NCBI GenBank assembly: GCA_031384605.1
Contig: JANNAT010000089.1
Location: 106,526 to 170,525, forward strand
Reading direction: 5' to 3'
Origin: JANNAT01 sp031384605
GTDB lineage: Bacteria; Pseudomonadota; Alphaproteobacteria; Rhodobacterales; Rhodobacteraceae
Length of the DNA: 64,000 bases
Shown: positions 28,012 to 35,060 of the stretch, in pieces
Layout: each line of letters starts with the position of its first letter
Numbering within the stretch: the first letter of the stretch is position 1
Program-made: the position numbers and the translations under genes
The notes under the pieces: model-generated
What the model was told of the DNA's origin: nothing
What the model saw: the letters and a program-made list of their open reading frames with translations, nothing else
The model's database searches: none

Positions 28012-29079
28012 ATGTGTATCTCTCCAAGCGAAGTCTGGGTTCTACGCGGCCCGAATTGGGAAGCTGTTCCTACGGCTTGCCGTCAATGTTGGCGCTGTAA
28101 GCAAAACCGCCTGAACGATTATGTCGGTCGGGCTATGGCTGAATTTTCTACTTCTGCCGCTTCTTGCTGTATCAGCCTCACTTATGCACCCCGCGATGAT
28201 CTTGCGGATAAGGTGCTACAGCCTCGCCATTTCCAGTTGTTTATCAAAATGCTTCGCCGTGCGGGTCACAAAGTTAGGTATCTCGTCGCAGGTGAGTATG
28301 GCGAATTGAAGGGCCGTGCGCATTTTCATGCGCTTTTGTTTTTTGAACATATCCAGCCCTTGCCTGAGGGGGTAACGCCCCCCGAATTTGGTTCTGCTGA
28401 TGCTCCTTTCTGCCGCGAGATACCTTTTAAGCGGATGGTTCACATCCGCGAGTGGCCGCATGGCCACATAAGTGTTGATTGGTCGGCTTCCGAGCGATCG
28501 GCGCGTTACGTCTGCAAGTATCTCTTGTCTGACGATAAGAACAACGCTTGGTTTTCGCTCTCGAAAAAGCCTCCTCTGGGGGCTGCGTGGTTCGCTCAAA
28601 AGGCGGCTTCAGCTGTTGAATATGGGGTTCTTCCTTCGTCTTTTGAATACCTTCCCCCGGGCGGTTCTAAGGATCGTCCTTACCTTATGACCGGCGCAAC
28701 GCGCCGGGATTATATGAACGCTATTACGATCAACCCGGCTCGCCGGGTGTCTATGGGGGAATGGGTTCAAAAGTCTTTTGATAAATATGAGCGCGAGCGA
28801 TTTATTGATATTTGCGCTGCTTGTCCGCCAGAGCATGTTATGGCTCGTATGGCGGAAAACTGCGCCGAAAGGGCTTTGTCCCTTTCGAAAGTGCAGGCTC
28901 GCCTGTTGTATGAGAATTATCTTATGGATAATTCCGATTTTTCTTCTGATGTTGCTGCTGCCATTTTTGGGATTGAAAACAATGACAAAGCGTTTGAAGC
29001 GTTCTACCGTGCAAACCCCGAACACCTCCGATCTTTCGTTGCGTCCGCGCTTGCCAAGCAAGCCGTTGCAGCCGATTGA
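28012..29079 (+). CDS. Microvirus replication initiator VP4 (HUH endonuclease)
   Basis: The protein has 355 residues. A Cys cluster typical of VP4 (CRQCWRC, residues 23-29) precedes VAGEYGELKGRAHFHALLFF, whose H104-F-H106 is the metal-binding HUH motif. Tyr-containing ARYVCKYLLSD (Tyr166/Tyr170) supplies the nucleophile(s). The enzyme nicks the double-stranded form at the origin, starts rolling-circle replication and rejoins the strand. It begins 31 nt after the hairpin block, which may contain its nick site or promoter. Confidence 0.92.
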   Translation: MCISPSEVWVLRGPNWEAVPTACRQCWRCKQNRLNDYVGRAMAEFSTSAASCCISLTYAPRDDLADKVLQPRHFQLFIKMLRRAGHKVRYLVAGEYGELKGRAHFHALLFFEHIQPLPEGVTPPEFGSADAPFCREIPFKRMVHIREWPHGHISVDWSASERSARYVCKYLLSDDKNNAWFSLSKKPPLGAAWFAQKAASAVEYGVLPSSFEYLPPGGSKDRPYLMTGATRRDYMNAITINPARRVSMGEWVQKSFDKYERERFIDICAACPPEHVMARMAENCAERALSLSKVQARLLYENYLMDNSDFSSDVAAAIFGIENNDKAFEAFYRANPEHLRSFVASALAKQAVAAD

Positions 29080-29371
29080 GCGCAATCCCGTTAGGGATAC
29101 TTTTAGGGTCGCTGCCGCCAATAGGTTGGCGGCTGAGGCCCTTCCTGATGTTGTTTATCAACGTCCTGACCGGCCTGCGCTTTCGCGTCCTGCGCGTTTG
29201 CAGCCGTCTTTATCTTCGGTTCCCGCTAGGGCCGAAGTTCGTAGGCCCGAACGGGCAACCCCTACGCCTCTTGATATCAAGCCCTTGGATTTTCGGTGCA
29301 AGGATCGGCCTTCCGATAGTCGTAAAGGTGGTTCCGGTGCTGCGCGCGCATTTGTGCCGTGGTGCCGGTGA
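28982..29371 (+). CDS. Basic phage protein overlapping the 3' end of VP4 (about 129 aa)
   Basis: ATG at 28982 opens another frame that overlaps VP4 by 98 bp and continues 292 bp beyond it. The sequence (MTKRLKRSTVQTPNTSDLSL, then RPRLPSKPLQPIERN) is rich in Arg and Pro and ends CKDRPSDSRKGGSGAARAFV followed by PWCR. Overlapping genes are common in microviruses. The Arg/Pro-rich, probably disordered character would fit a DNA-binding or scaffolding role, but no family is recognised. Confidence 0.6.
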   Translation: MTKRLKRSTVQTPNTSDLSLRPRLPSKPLQPIERNPVRDTFRVAAANRLAAEALPDVVYQRPDRPALSRPARLQPSLSSVPARAEVRRPERATPTPLDIKPLDFRCKDRPSDSRKGGSGAARAFVPWCR

Positions 29372-29475
29372 TTTTTTCGTTTTAAGCATTGTCCTTGCGC
29401 TTGTTCTGCGCTGTGGCCGTGGTGTTCCGGCGCTGGAAGCGCGATGCTGGTTCGATGTCCTAAGCGCTTGCGCGT

Positions 29476-29510
29476 AGGCCCGAGGGGCCCCCTTTAGGGG
29501 TTTCGGGCCT
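29476..29510 (+). terminator. GC-rich hairpin after the last phage gene
   Basis: Outer stem AGGCCCGA / TCGGGCCT and inner stem CCCC / GGGG around CTTTA, about 105 nt after the last phage stop codon. No T-run follows, so it is either a weak terminator or a structural element of the single-stranded genome. Confidence 0.45.
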
Positions 29511-29733
29511 TGTAAATGGCTATCTACCCGAAGGGCGGGCGTAGCCCGGTCATTTATTCTTTTTTTGTCGAAAGTCTTTGTTTTTCAGTATATATCCCCC
29601 TTTTTAGGTGGGGGTTCGGGGGCGGCGGCCTGCACTCTCAAGTTCGTTTACGCGCGGGCTTTGCTGCTCCCTATAACCACCACCTTTTTGTTATTTGGGG
29701 ATTGTTTTACTTTCTACTTTAGGGTGAATTCCT

Positions 29734-29764
29734 GCATAATTTTTAGAATTATTCTAATTTATGC
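29734..29764 (+). terminator. AU-rich hairpin near the prophage right end (terminator-like)
   Basis: GCATAA / TTATGC encloses TTAGAA-TTA-TTCTAA and is followed by GCGGTTTTTGTTTTG. This is the best terminator candidate of the phage transcript. The inner palindrome also resembles an iron-control box (TTTAGAA-n3-TTCTAAA). Confidence 0.5.
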
Positions 29765-29857
29765 GGTTTTTGTTTTGTTCACCCTCTGGCTGGTGTTGTT
29801 TTGCCCTGTCTCTACTTCTTTTTGTGTCAATGTCTTTATGTGCTATTTTTGTGACAC

Positions 29858-29885
29858 TCGTTACACTTTATTGATTATAGGACAA
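29858..29885. repeat. Right dif-like attachment site (attR)
   Basis: On the minus strand: arm TTGTCCTATAA, spacer TCAATA, arm AAGTGTAACGA. The spacer and the inner TATAA are identical to the left site; the third arm has diverged, as expected for the phage-derived half. The site is 52 bp from the tRNA-Arg gene. Confidence 0.62.
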
Positions 29886-29937
29886 AGACATCAGGCTTAC
29901 GGACCACCCCGCACCGTCATGAAGATGAATTTGAAGC

Positions 29938-30014
29938 TGGTGCACCCGACACGATTCGAACGTGTGGCCTCTGCCTTCGGAGGGCAGCACTCTATCCAGC
30001 TGAGCTACGGGTGC
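29938..30014 (-). tRNA. tRNA-Arg (anticodon CCG)
   Basis: The minus strand folds as a cloverleaf: acceptor GCACCCG / CGGGTGC, D arm GCTC...GAGT, anticodon arm CTGCC-CTCCGAA-GGCAG with CCG in the loop, T arm with GTTCGAATC, and encoded CCA. It reads CGG codons. It is downstream of sufS on the same strand (45-bp gap). Confidence 0.95.
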
Positions 30015-30059
30015 AACATGGGTGCTATAGCGTCTTGCGCGCAGGCCTGCAACGCAAAA

Positions 30060-31283
30060 TCAGCTGAACAGATCGTGGCACAGTTCTAGCGCCGAAATCA
30101 GTGCGTCAACCTCATTCACCGTGTTATACATGCCAAACGATGCACGACACGTTGCCCCTACCCCCAGATGCGTCATCAAAGGCATCGCGCAATGCGTGCC
30201 GGCGCGCACGGCAATGCCGCGTTTGTCCAGCACGGTAGAGATATCATGCGCATGCGCCGGGCCATCAAGGGTGAACGAGAATATCGCGCCCTTGGTGGCC
30301 GAATTGCCCTGCACCGACAGCCAGTTCAACCCCGCAAGCCGTGCGCGGGCATAGTCGCGCAAACCCCGTTCATGGGCTGAAATCTGCGCCATCCCGACAC
30401 CCGTCATATAGTCCAGCGCCGCGCCCAGCCCGATCTGCTGCACGATGCCGGGGGTGCCCGCCTCAAACTTCATCGGTGGATCGTTGTAGGTGACAAAATC
30501 GCGCGCAACTTCGCGGATCATATCGCCGCCCGCCATAAAGGGGCGCATTTCAGCCTGCCTTTCGGCGCGGATATACACCGCCCCCGATCCCGACGGCCCG
30601 TATAGTTTATGCCCGGTGATGGCGTAAAAATCACAGCCCAATCCTTGGACATCCACCGCCATATGCACCGCCGCCTGGCTGCCATCGACCACCACAGGCA
30701 CCCCCCGCGCCTGCGCCCCCCGGCAAATTGCGGCAATATCCACCACCGTGCCCAGCACGTTTGACATATGCGTGACTGCGATCAACTTGGTTTTTGGCCC
30801 CACAGCATCCAGCACCGCCTGCGGGTCAAGATCGCCATTGGCGTCAATATCCACCCATTTCAGCACCACGCCCTGCCGTTCGCGCAGCAGATGCCACGGC
30901 ACGATATTGGCGTGATGCTCCATAATCGACAGCACAATTTCATCGGCCGCCTGCAACCGCGGTGCGGCCCAGGCATGAGAAATCAGGTTCATCGCCTCTG
31001 TCGCGCCAGAGGTGAACACGATCTCGTGCTCGGACCCTGCGTTCAGGAACTTCGCGATCTTGCCGCGCCCCGCTTCATACTGATCGGTCGCCAAATTGGA
31101 CAGGTAATGCAGGCCACGATGGACGTTGGCATATTCATGCGAATAGCTGCGCGTCATCGCGTCAATCACCACCTGCGGCTTTTGCGCAGACGCCCCATTA
31201 TCAAGGTAAACCAAAGGCTTGCCGTTCACCTGCCGCGACAGAATTGGGAAATCGGCACGGATTTTGGTGATATCAAAGTTCAT
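30060..31283 (-). CDS. sufS: SufS-type cysteine desulfurase
   Basis: The protein has 407 residues from ATG 31283 (MNFDITKIRADFPILSRQ). It takes sulfur from cysteine with pyridoxal phosphate and passes it as persulfide to the SufBCD scaffold. ITGHKLYGPSGSGAVYI holds the PLP-binding Lys. The C-terminal RAGTHCAMPLMTHLGVGATCRASFGMYNT holds the active-site Cys typical of group II enzymes. It overlaps the YIP1 gene by 4 bp. No SufE, SufU, SufA or SufT gene follows. Confidence 0.95.
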   Translation of the reverse strand: MNFDITKIRADFPILSRQVNGKPLVYLDNGASAQKPQVVIDAMTRSYSHEYANVHRGLHYLSNLATDQYEAGRGKIAKFLNAGSEHEIVFTSGATEAMNLISHAWAAPRLQAADEIVLSIMEHHANIVPWHLLRERQGVVLKWVDIDANGDLDPQAVLDAVGPKTKLIAVTHMSNVLGTVVDIAAICRGAQARGVPVVVDGSQAAVHMAVDVQGLGCDFYAITGHKLYGPSGSGAVYIRAERQAEMRPFMAGGDMIREVARDFVTYNDPPMKFEAGTPGIVQQIGLGAALDYMTGVGMAQISAHERGLRDYARARLAGLNWLSVQGNSATKGAIFSFTLDGPAHAHDISTVLDKRGIAVRAGTHCAMPLMTHLGVGATCRASFGMYNTVNEVDALISALELCHDLFS

Positions 31284-31885
31284 GGCATGCGCCCCCCGAT
31301 CATCAGCGCAAGTAAAACGGCGGCGGCAAATGTCAACACGATGACGGATCCGACAATGCCCAAGAACGTGGTGAACACCGACGAAAACCCGTGCAATTCG
31401 GCGGTGAAATTCGACAACAACCACAGGAATATCACAAAACCAAACAGCCCTATTGCTTCCGACATCGGCGGCGAAAACACCATTGCAACGGTTTGCGCCA
31501 TTTGCAGCAGCAGTAAGATGAATTCCAGCCATGCCAACAGTGCCACGGCATCCGGCAGGCGGCCTGCCCCGCCAAACACCCGGCCGATCCGGTAAATCAA
31601 AAACGCGCCCACGGCCAAAATGAAGACCTGAACCAGCGCCAGTTGCAGGGGATTGGTTAAAATCTGCTCAAGCACCGCAATTTGCGGGGCCGCCTCATCC
31701 GCCGGGATCGGAAAGGCTGCATAAAGCACCGCCGCCATGCCCGCCGAAACCACCGCCATCAAGACCAGTGCCAATCCGCCGATTGTAATGGGTAACCCCA
31801 TGTCAATCATGGCACGGGCCCCCGCGCGGGGGTGCTGAACGGTATCGCGCGCCGCAATCAACAGGGTTTTCATATCAACCGACAT
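31280..31885 (-). CDS. YIP1-family membrane protein (first of two)
   Basis: The protein has 201 residues from ATG 31885 (MSVDMKTLLIAARDTVQHPR). Several hydrophobic segments (LPITIGGLALVLMAVVSAGMAAVLY; LVQVFILAVGAFLIYRIG; FGFVIFLWLLS; IVGSVIVLTFAAAVLLALMIGG) give the YIP1 pattern of about five membrane helices. It overlaps both neighbours and lies inside the suf operon, as is usual in Rhodobacteraceae. The role in Fe-S assembly is unknown. Confidence 0.8.
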   Translation of the reverse strand: MSVDMKTLLIAARDTVQHPRAGARAMIDMGLPITIGGLALVLMAVVSAGMAAVLYAAFPIPADEAAPQIAVLEQILTNPLQLALVQVFILAVGAFLIYRIGRVFGGAGRLPDAVALLAWLEFILLLLQMAQTVAMVFSPPMSEAIGLFGFVIFLWLLSNFTAELHGFSSVFTTFLGIVGSVIVLTFAAAVLLALMIGGRMP

Positions 31886-32363
31886 TGCGTTCTGCCTCAA
31901 CCAACATCGACATCCACATCCACAAAAACCCAGCTAAAACTGCCAGTTGCACCCCAATCACCACCGGTGCCTGCCCCAGAAAACCTGCCAAAAGCCCCTG
32001 CATCAACATCGCAGGGGTCGCCGCCAACAATGCCCAAAACAGCGCCAGCCGAGCCCCAAAGGCGCTGCCCCTGCCCCCAAACAGCCGCGCCATCAGATGG
32101 CTGATCTGGGCCACAAAGTAACCCAACAGCGGCAAAACAAACAGGCAGGCCATCAACGCGCCGCCCAGACGCGCCTCAAGCGGGGTTTCGGGATCTAGAT
32201 ATGCCGCTCGTGACAAGATCGGCCATTGCGCCACAAACAGCAGCGCGCCCGCCGCCATGATCACCGCCAGCGCACGATCTTCGCGCACACCCGCCGCCAG
32301 CTTTTCGCGGATTACGGCGCGCGGACGCCGCCATGCCCGCAAGATATCTGTCGTTATGGTCAT
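31875..32363 (-). CDS. YIP1-family membrane protein (second)
   Basis: The protein has 162 residues. The N-terminal amphipathic part (DILRAWRRPRAVIREKLAAG) is followed by about four hydrophobic segments. It overlaps the first YIP1 gene by 11 bp and abuts sufD. It could form a hetero-oligomer with its neighbour; no catalytic residues are seen. Confidence 0.78.
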   Translation of the reverse strand: MTITTDILRAWRRPRAVIREKLAAGVREDRALAVIMAAGALLFVAQWPILSRAAYLDPETPLEARLGGALMACLFVLPLLGYFVAQISHLMARLFGGRGSAFGARLALFWALLAATPAMLMQGLLAGFLGQAPVVIGVQLAVLAGFLWMWMSMLVEAERNVG

Positions 32364-33665
32364 TCAAGCCTCATGCCGCTGCAGCCAGCCTTCCAGCCGG
32401 CTACGGATATCGTCGGCGATCGCGGCATCTTCGATCTCACCAATGGCTTCGGCCAGAAACGCCTGCACCAACAGCGATTGCGCTTGCGCAACCGGCACCC
32501 CGCGCGAGCGCAGATAGAAAAGCGCCGTCTCGTCAATCGCGCCCGAGGTTGACCCATGGCTGCATTTCACATCGTCGGCGTAAATCTCCAGCTCTGGCTT
32601 GGCCAGAAACTGCGCATCGCCAAGCGCAGGATCACCGTCAAGCAGCAAGGCCTGACTGATCTGATAGCCATCGGTTTTCTGCGCGCCCTGCTTGACCAGA
32701 ATCTTGCCCTGAAACACGCCAACCGCGCCATTTTTAAGCACTTTTTTGAACACCTGCCGGCTTTCGCACCGCTCACCCGCATGGGTGACAAACACCGTGT
32801 CATCTTGATGGAAATCGCCGTCGCCCAAAGCCGCGCCTGCAAGGTGGGCTGATGCATCAGACCCCACCAGTTCAATAACCGCTTCGTTGCGCGTCAGACG
32901 GCCATTGGCAGTTAAAGTAAACGATTTGAACGCGGCAGCCTGACCGATTTTGGCAAACAAATGCGTGACGGCCTGCCGATCATGATCGCGCCCCTGAAGG
33001 CGGATGTGACTAAATTTGCCCTGATCGGCAACGTCAACTTCCATAACCGAATTCAGCCGTGCCGCAGCCGGACCACTTTCCAACAGGGTAAAGCCTGCGT
33101 TGGCTTCAATCTTAATGCAATTATGCAGGATAACGTCAGAACTATCTGATTTATGGTAATAAATCAAAGAAACTGGTTTCGAAACCTTGCCCGTCACCCG
33201 GATCAGAACACCTTCGGTCGCAAAGGCGGTGTTCAAGGTAGCCAATTGCCGGGCAACCGGGCTTTGCCCCCGGGTTTCCAGCATGCCGTAAAGCCCGGCG
33301 GCCCAGTGATCTTGCCGCGCTGTTACTTGCGACAACCGTTCAATCTGCAGCCCTTCCAGCGTCAAATCATCCGACAGTGCTGCATCATAGACACCATCGA
33401 CGAAAACGATCTTCAAACACTCAATCTGATCAAAGGCCGCAGGTTCGTCACCGGGATTGAAGGCTTTTGCAGCGACTGGTGCGGCATCAAGCAACGTTGC
33501 AGGATCGGTATAGCGCCAATATTCATCGCGTTTTGCTGGCAGCCCCAGGGCTGACAACCGCGTCAAGGCATCGCTGCGCGCGGCCCCCAGCCAGCCCGCA
33601 CCGTCGAACGACAAATCCGCAATCCGGGCAGCCAAAACATCAAGTTTCGCTTGCGCCAAACCCAT
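32364..33665 (-). CDS. sufD: Fe-S cluster assembly protein SufD
   Basis: The protein has 433 residues. It is the beta-helix partner of SufB in the SufBC2D scaffold. N-terminal GLPAKRDEYWRYTDPATLLDA and the C-terminal LEIYADDVKCSHGSTSGAIDETALFYLRSRGVP (with the conserved Cys/His) are diagnostic. Its start overlaps the sufC stop by one base. Confidence 0.96.
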   Translation of the reverse strand: MGLAQAKLDVLAARIADLSFDGAGWLGAARSDALTRLSALGLPAKRDEYWRYTDPATLLDAAPVAAKAFNPGDEPAAFDQIECLKIVFVDGVYDAALSDDLTLEGLQIERLSQVTARQDHWAAGLYGMLETRGQSPVARQLATLNTAFATEGVLIRVTGKVSKPVSLIYYHKSDSSDVILHNCIKIEANAGFTLLESGPAAARLNSVMEVDVADQGKFSHIRLQGRDHDRQAVTHLFAKIGQAAAFKSFTLTANGRLTRNEAVIELVGSDASAHLAGAALGDGDFHQDDTVFVTHAGERCESRQVFKKVLKNGAVGVFQGKILVKQGAQKTDGYQISQALLLDGDPALGDAQFLAKPELEIYADDVKCSHGSTSGAIDETALFYLRSRGVPVAQAQSLLVQAFLAEAIGEIEDAAIADDIRSRLEGWLQRHEA

Positions 33666-34420
33666 CAGACCCCCTCCGCCAACAAATCGGCATAGCCGTT
33701 GTTTTCAACCTCAAGCGCCAATTCCGCGCCCCCTGATTTAATGATCCGGCCCGCCGCCATGATATGCACGAAATCAGGGGTAATATGATCCAGAAGCCGT
33801 TGATAATGCGTGATAACCAGAAAAGACCGCCCCGCCGCGCGCAAGGCATTCACGCCTTCGGCCACCAGTTTCATCGCATCAACGTCCAGCCCGGAATCCG
33901 TCTCATCCAGGATACACATCTTGGGTTCCAGCATCGCCATCTGCAGAATTTCGTTGCGCTTTTTCTCACCCCCGGAAAAGCCGACATTCACCGGGCGTTT
34001 CAACATTTCAGCGTCAATTTTCAACGTTTTCGCCTTGGCTCGCACCTCTTTCAGAAACTCGGCCGCCGACATTTCCGGCTCTGCGCGGGCTTTGCGTTGG
34101 GCGTTCACGGCGGTGCGCAGAAAAGTCATGTTGCCCACGCCAGGAATTTCGACCGGATACTGAAACGCCAGAAACAGCCCCGCGGCGGCGCGGGCTTCGG
34201 GTTCCATGTCCAGCAATTCCCGGCCTTCCAGCAGCGCCGATCCTTGCGTTACCTCGTAACCACCCCGCCCCGACAGCACATAAGACAAGGTCGACTTGCC
34301 TGACCCGTTCGGCCCCATGATTGCATGCACCTCGCCTGCGCCGATTTTCAGATCGACCCCGCGCAAAATGATCTTGTCTTCTTCTTCAAGTTTCACATGC
34401 AGGTTCTTGATTTCCAGCAT
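33665..34420 (-). CDS. sufC: Fe-S cluster assembly ATPase SufC
   Basis: The protein has 251 residues from ATG 34420 (MLEIKNLHVKLEEEDKIILRG). An ABC-type ATPase: Walker A MGPNGSGKSTL, signature GFSGGEKKRNEILQ, Walker B CILDETDSGLDVDA, switch His in VITHYQRLL. It drives the conformational change of SufB-SufD. Confidence 0.97.
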   Translation of the reverse strand: MLEIKNLHVKLEEEDKIILRGVDLKIGAGEVHAIMGPNGSGKSTLSYVLSGRGGYEVTQGSALLEGRELLDMEPEARAAAGLFLAFQYPVEIPGVGNMTFLRTAVNAQRKARAEPEMSAAEFLKEVRAKAKTLKIDAEMLKRPVNVGFSGGEKKRNEILQMAMLEPKMCILDETDSGLDVDAMKLVAEGVNALRAAGRSFLVITHYQRLLDHITPDFVHIMAAGRIIKSGGAELALEVENNGYADLLAEGV

Positions 34421-34448
34421 TTTTTGTCCTTCGTCTGTATGGTGCGCT

Positions 34449-35045
34449 TTAGTTTTGGCGCAAATATATGTCCAGCACCCACGACAGCCGGTCAACCGGC
34501 ACTGCCATTGGCACAATGTCAAACCGGGCCATCCGCCCGATCATTTCTGTGGGCTTTATCAACTCTTCCACCCGGTGGTAAAACGGCCGATCGCTATAGT
34601 CATCCCACAGCACCGTCATCGGTTTGGTGCAGCGAAACAGACAAGTCAGAAAACACGCGGCCCGAAATCGCCCATCGATCAGCGCGATATCCGGATGAAG
34701 AAACTGCGGTAAGTCCCAGACAGACAACGGATATCCGGGCCACTTGCGCATTTGCCTTTCATCTACCGGCTTGCCCCAGTCTTTGGTCGGGCCGATATCA
34801 CCATGATGCAAATGCAAGGTCGCCTTTGGCGGATTTTGTGCAAAATAAGACTGCATATCTGCCAGCCATCCGGCCGAGCTTTCTACCGAAAATACCACTT
34901 TTCCCGGCAGTTCTGCAGCAACAACCGTGGATCCGCCCGTCCCATATTCCAAGATAACCTGGGCCTTTTCATAGGCATTGATAACCGCTGCGGCCTCAAC
35001 AGGCGGCAGCGTCAGTTTAGGGCGCGGCGTGGTAAGGTCGGTCAT
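34449..35045 (-). CDS. Methyltransferase-like protein of the suf operon
   Basis: The protein has 198 residues. ILEYGTGGSTVVAAELPGKVVFSVESS resembles motif I of class I SAM-dependent methyltransferases, and PDIALIDGRFRAACFL the Asp-containing motif IV. It sits between sufB and sufC with gaps of 15 and 28 bp, so it is part of the operon. Its target is unknown; a role in Fe-S assembly is only suggested by position. Confidence 0.7.
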   Translation of the reverse strand: MTDLTTPRPKLTLPPVEAAAVINAYEKAQVILEYGTGGSTVVAAELPGKVVFSVESSAGWLADMQSYFAQNPPKATLHLHHGDIGPTKDWGKPVDERQMRKWPGYPLSVWDLPQFLHPDIALIDGRFRAACFLTCLFRCTKPMTVLWDDYSDRPFYHRVEELIKPTEMIGRMARFDIVPMAVPVDRLSWVLDIYLRQN

Positions 35046-35060
35046 TGACGCAGGTCCGTT

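Larger units (their letters stand above)
29372..29857. other. Non-coding right end of the prophage
   Basis: This 486-bp stretch has no convincing gene; a 68-codon frame at 29516-29722 lacks a ribosome-binding site and looks accidental. It holds several hairpins: AGGCCCGA / TCGGGCCT (29476-29510), CCCCC / GGGGG (29596-29614) and GCATAA / TTATGC with an inner TTAGAA / TTCTAA (29734-29764). The gap may hold the origin or packaging signals. Confidence 0.6.
23773..29885 (+). mobile_element. Integrated Microviridae (ssDNA phage) prophage, about 6.1 kb
   Basis: The segment between two dif-like sites holds only plus-strand genes: two small ORFs, pilot protein VP2, major capsid VP1, a 149-residue ORF, an M15 peptidase, replication initiator VP4, and a basic ORF overlapping VP4. 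Base use is visibly T-rich (codons such as GCT, GGT, TTT, GAT), unlike the C/G-ending host genes on both sides. All main frames are intact. The distance between the shared cores (23784 to 29869) is 6085 bp, a plausible microvirus genome length. There is no integrase, consistent with use of host XerC/XerD. Microvirus prophages are established in Bacteroidetes and enterobacteria; the gene content here looks like the alphaproteobacterial microviruses. Confidence 0.93.

Noticed and set aside
29516..29722. 68-codon frame in the prophage right end
   Set aside because: It has no ribosome-binding site, an odd aromatic-rich sequence and overlaps hairpins; treated as non-coding.
29938..30014. tRNA-Arg as the phage attachment site
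   Set aside because: The tRNA is complete, its 3' end is not repeated at the left boundary and the phage has no integrase.
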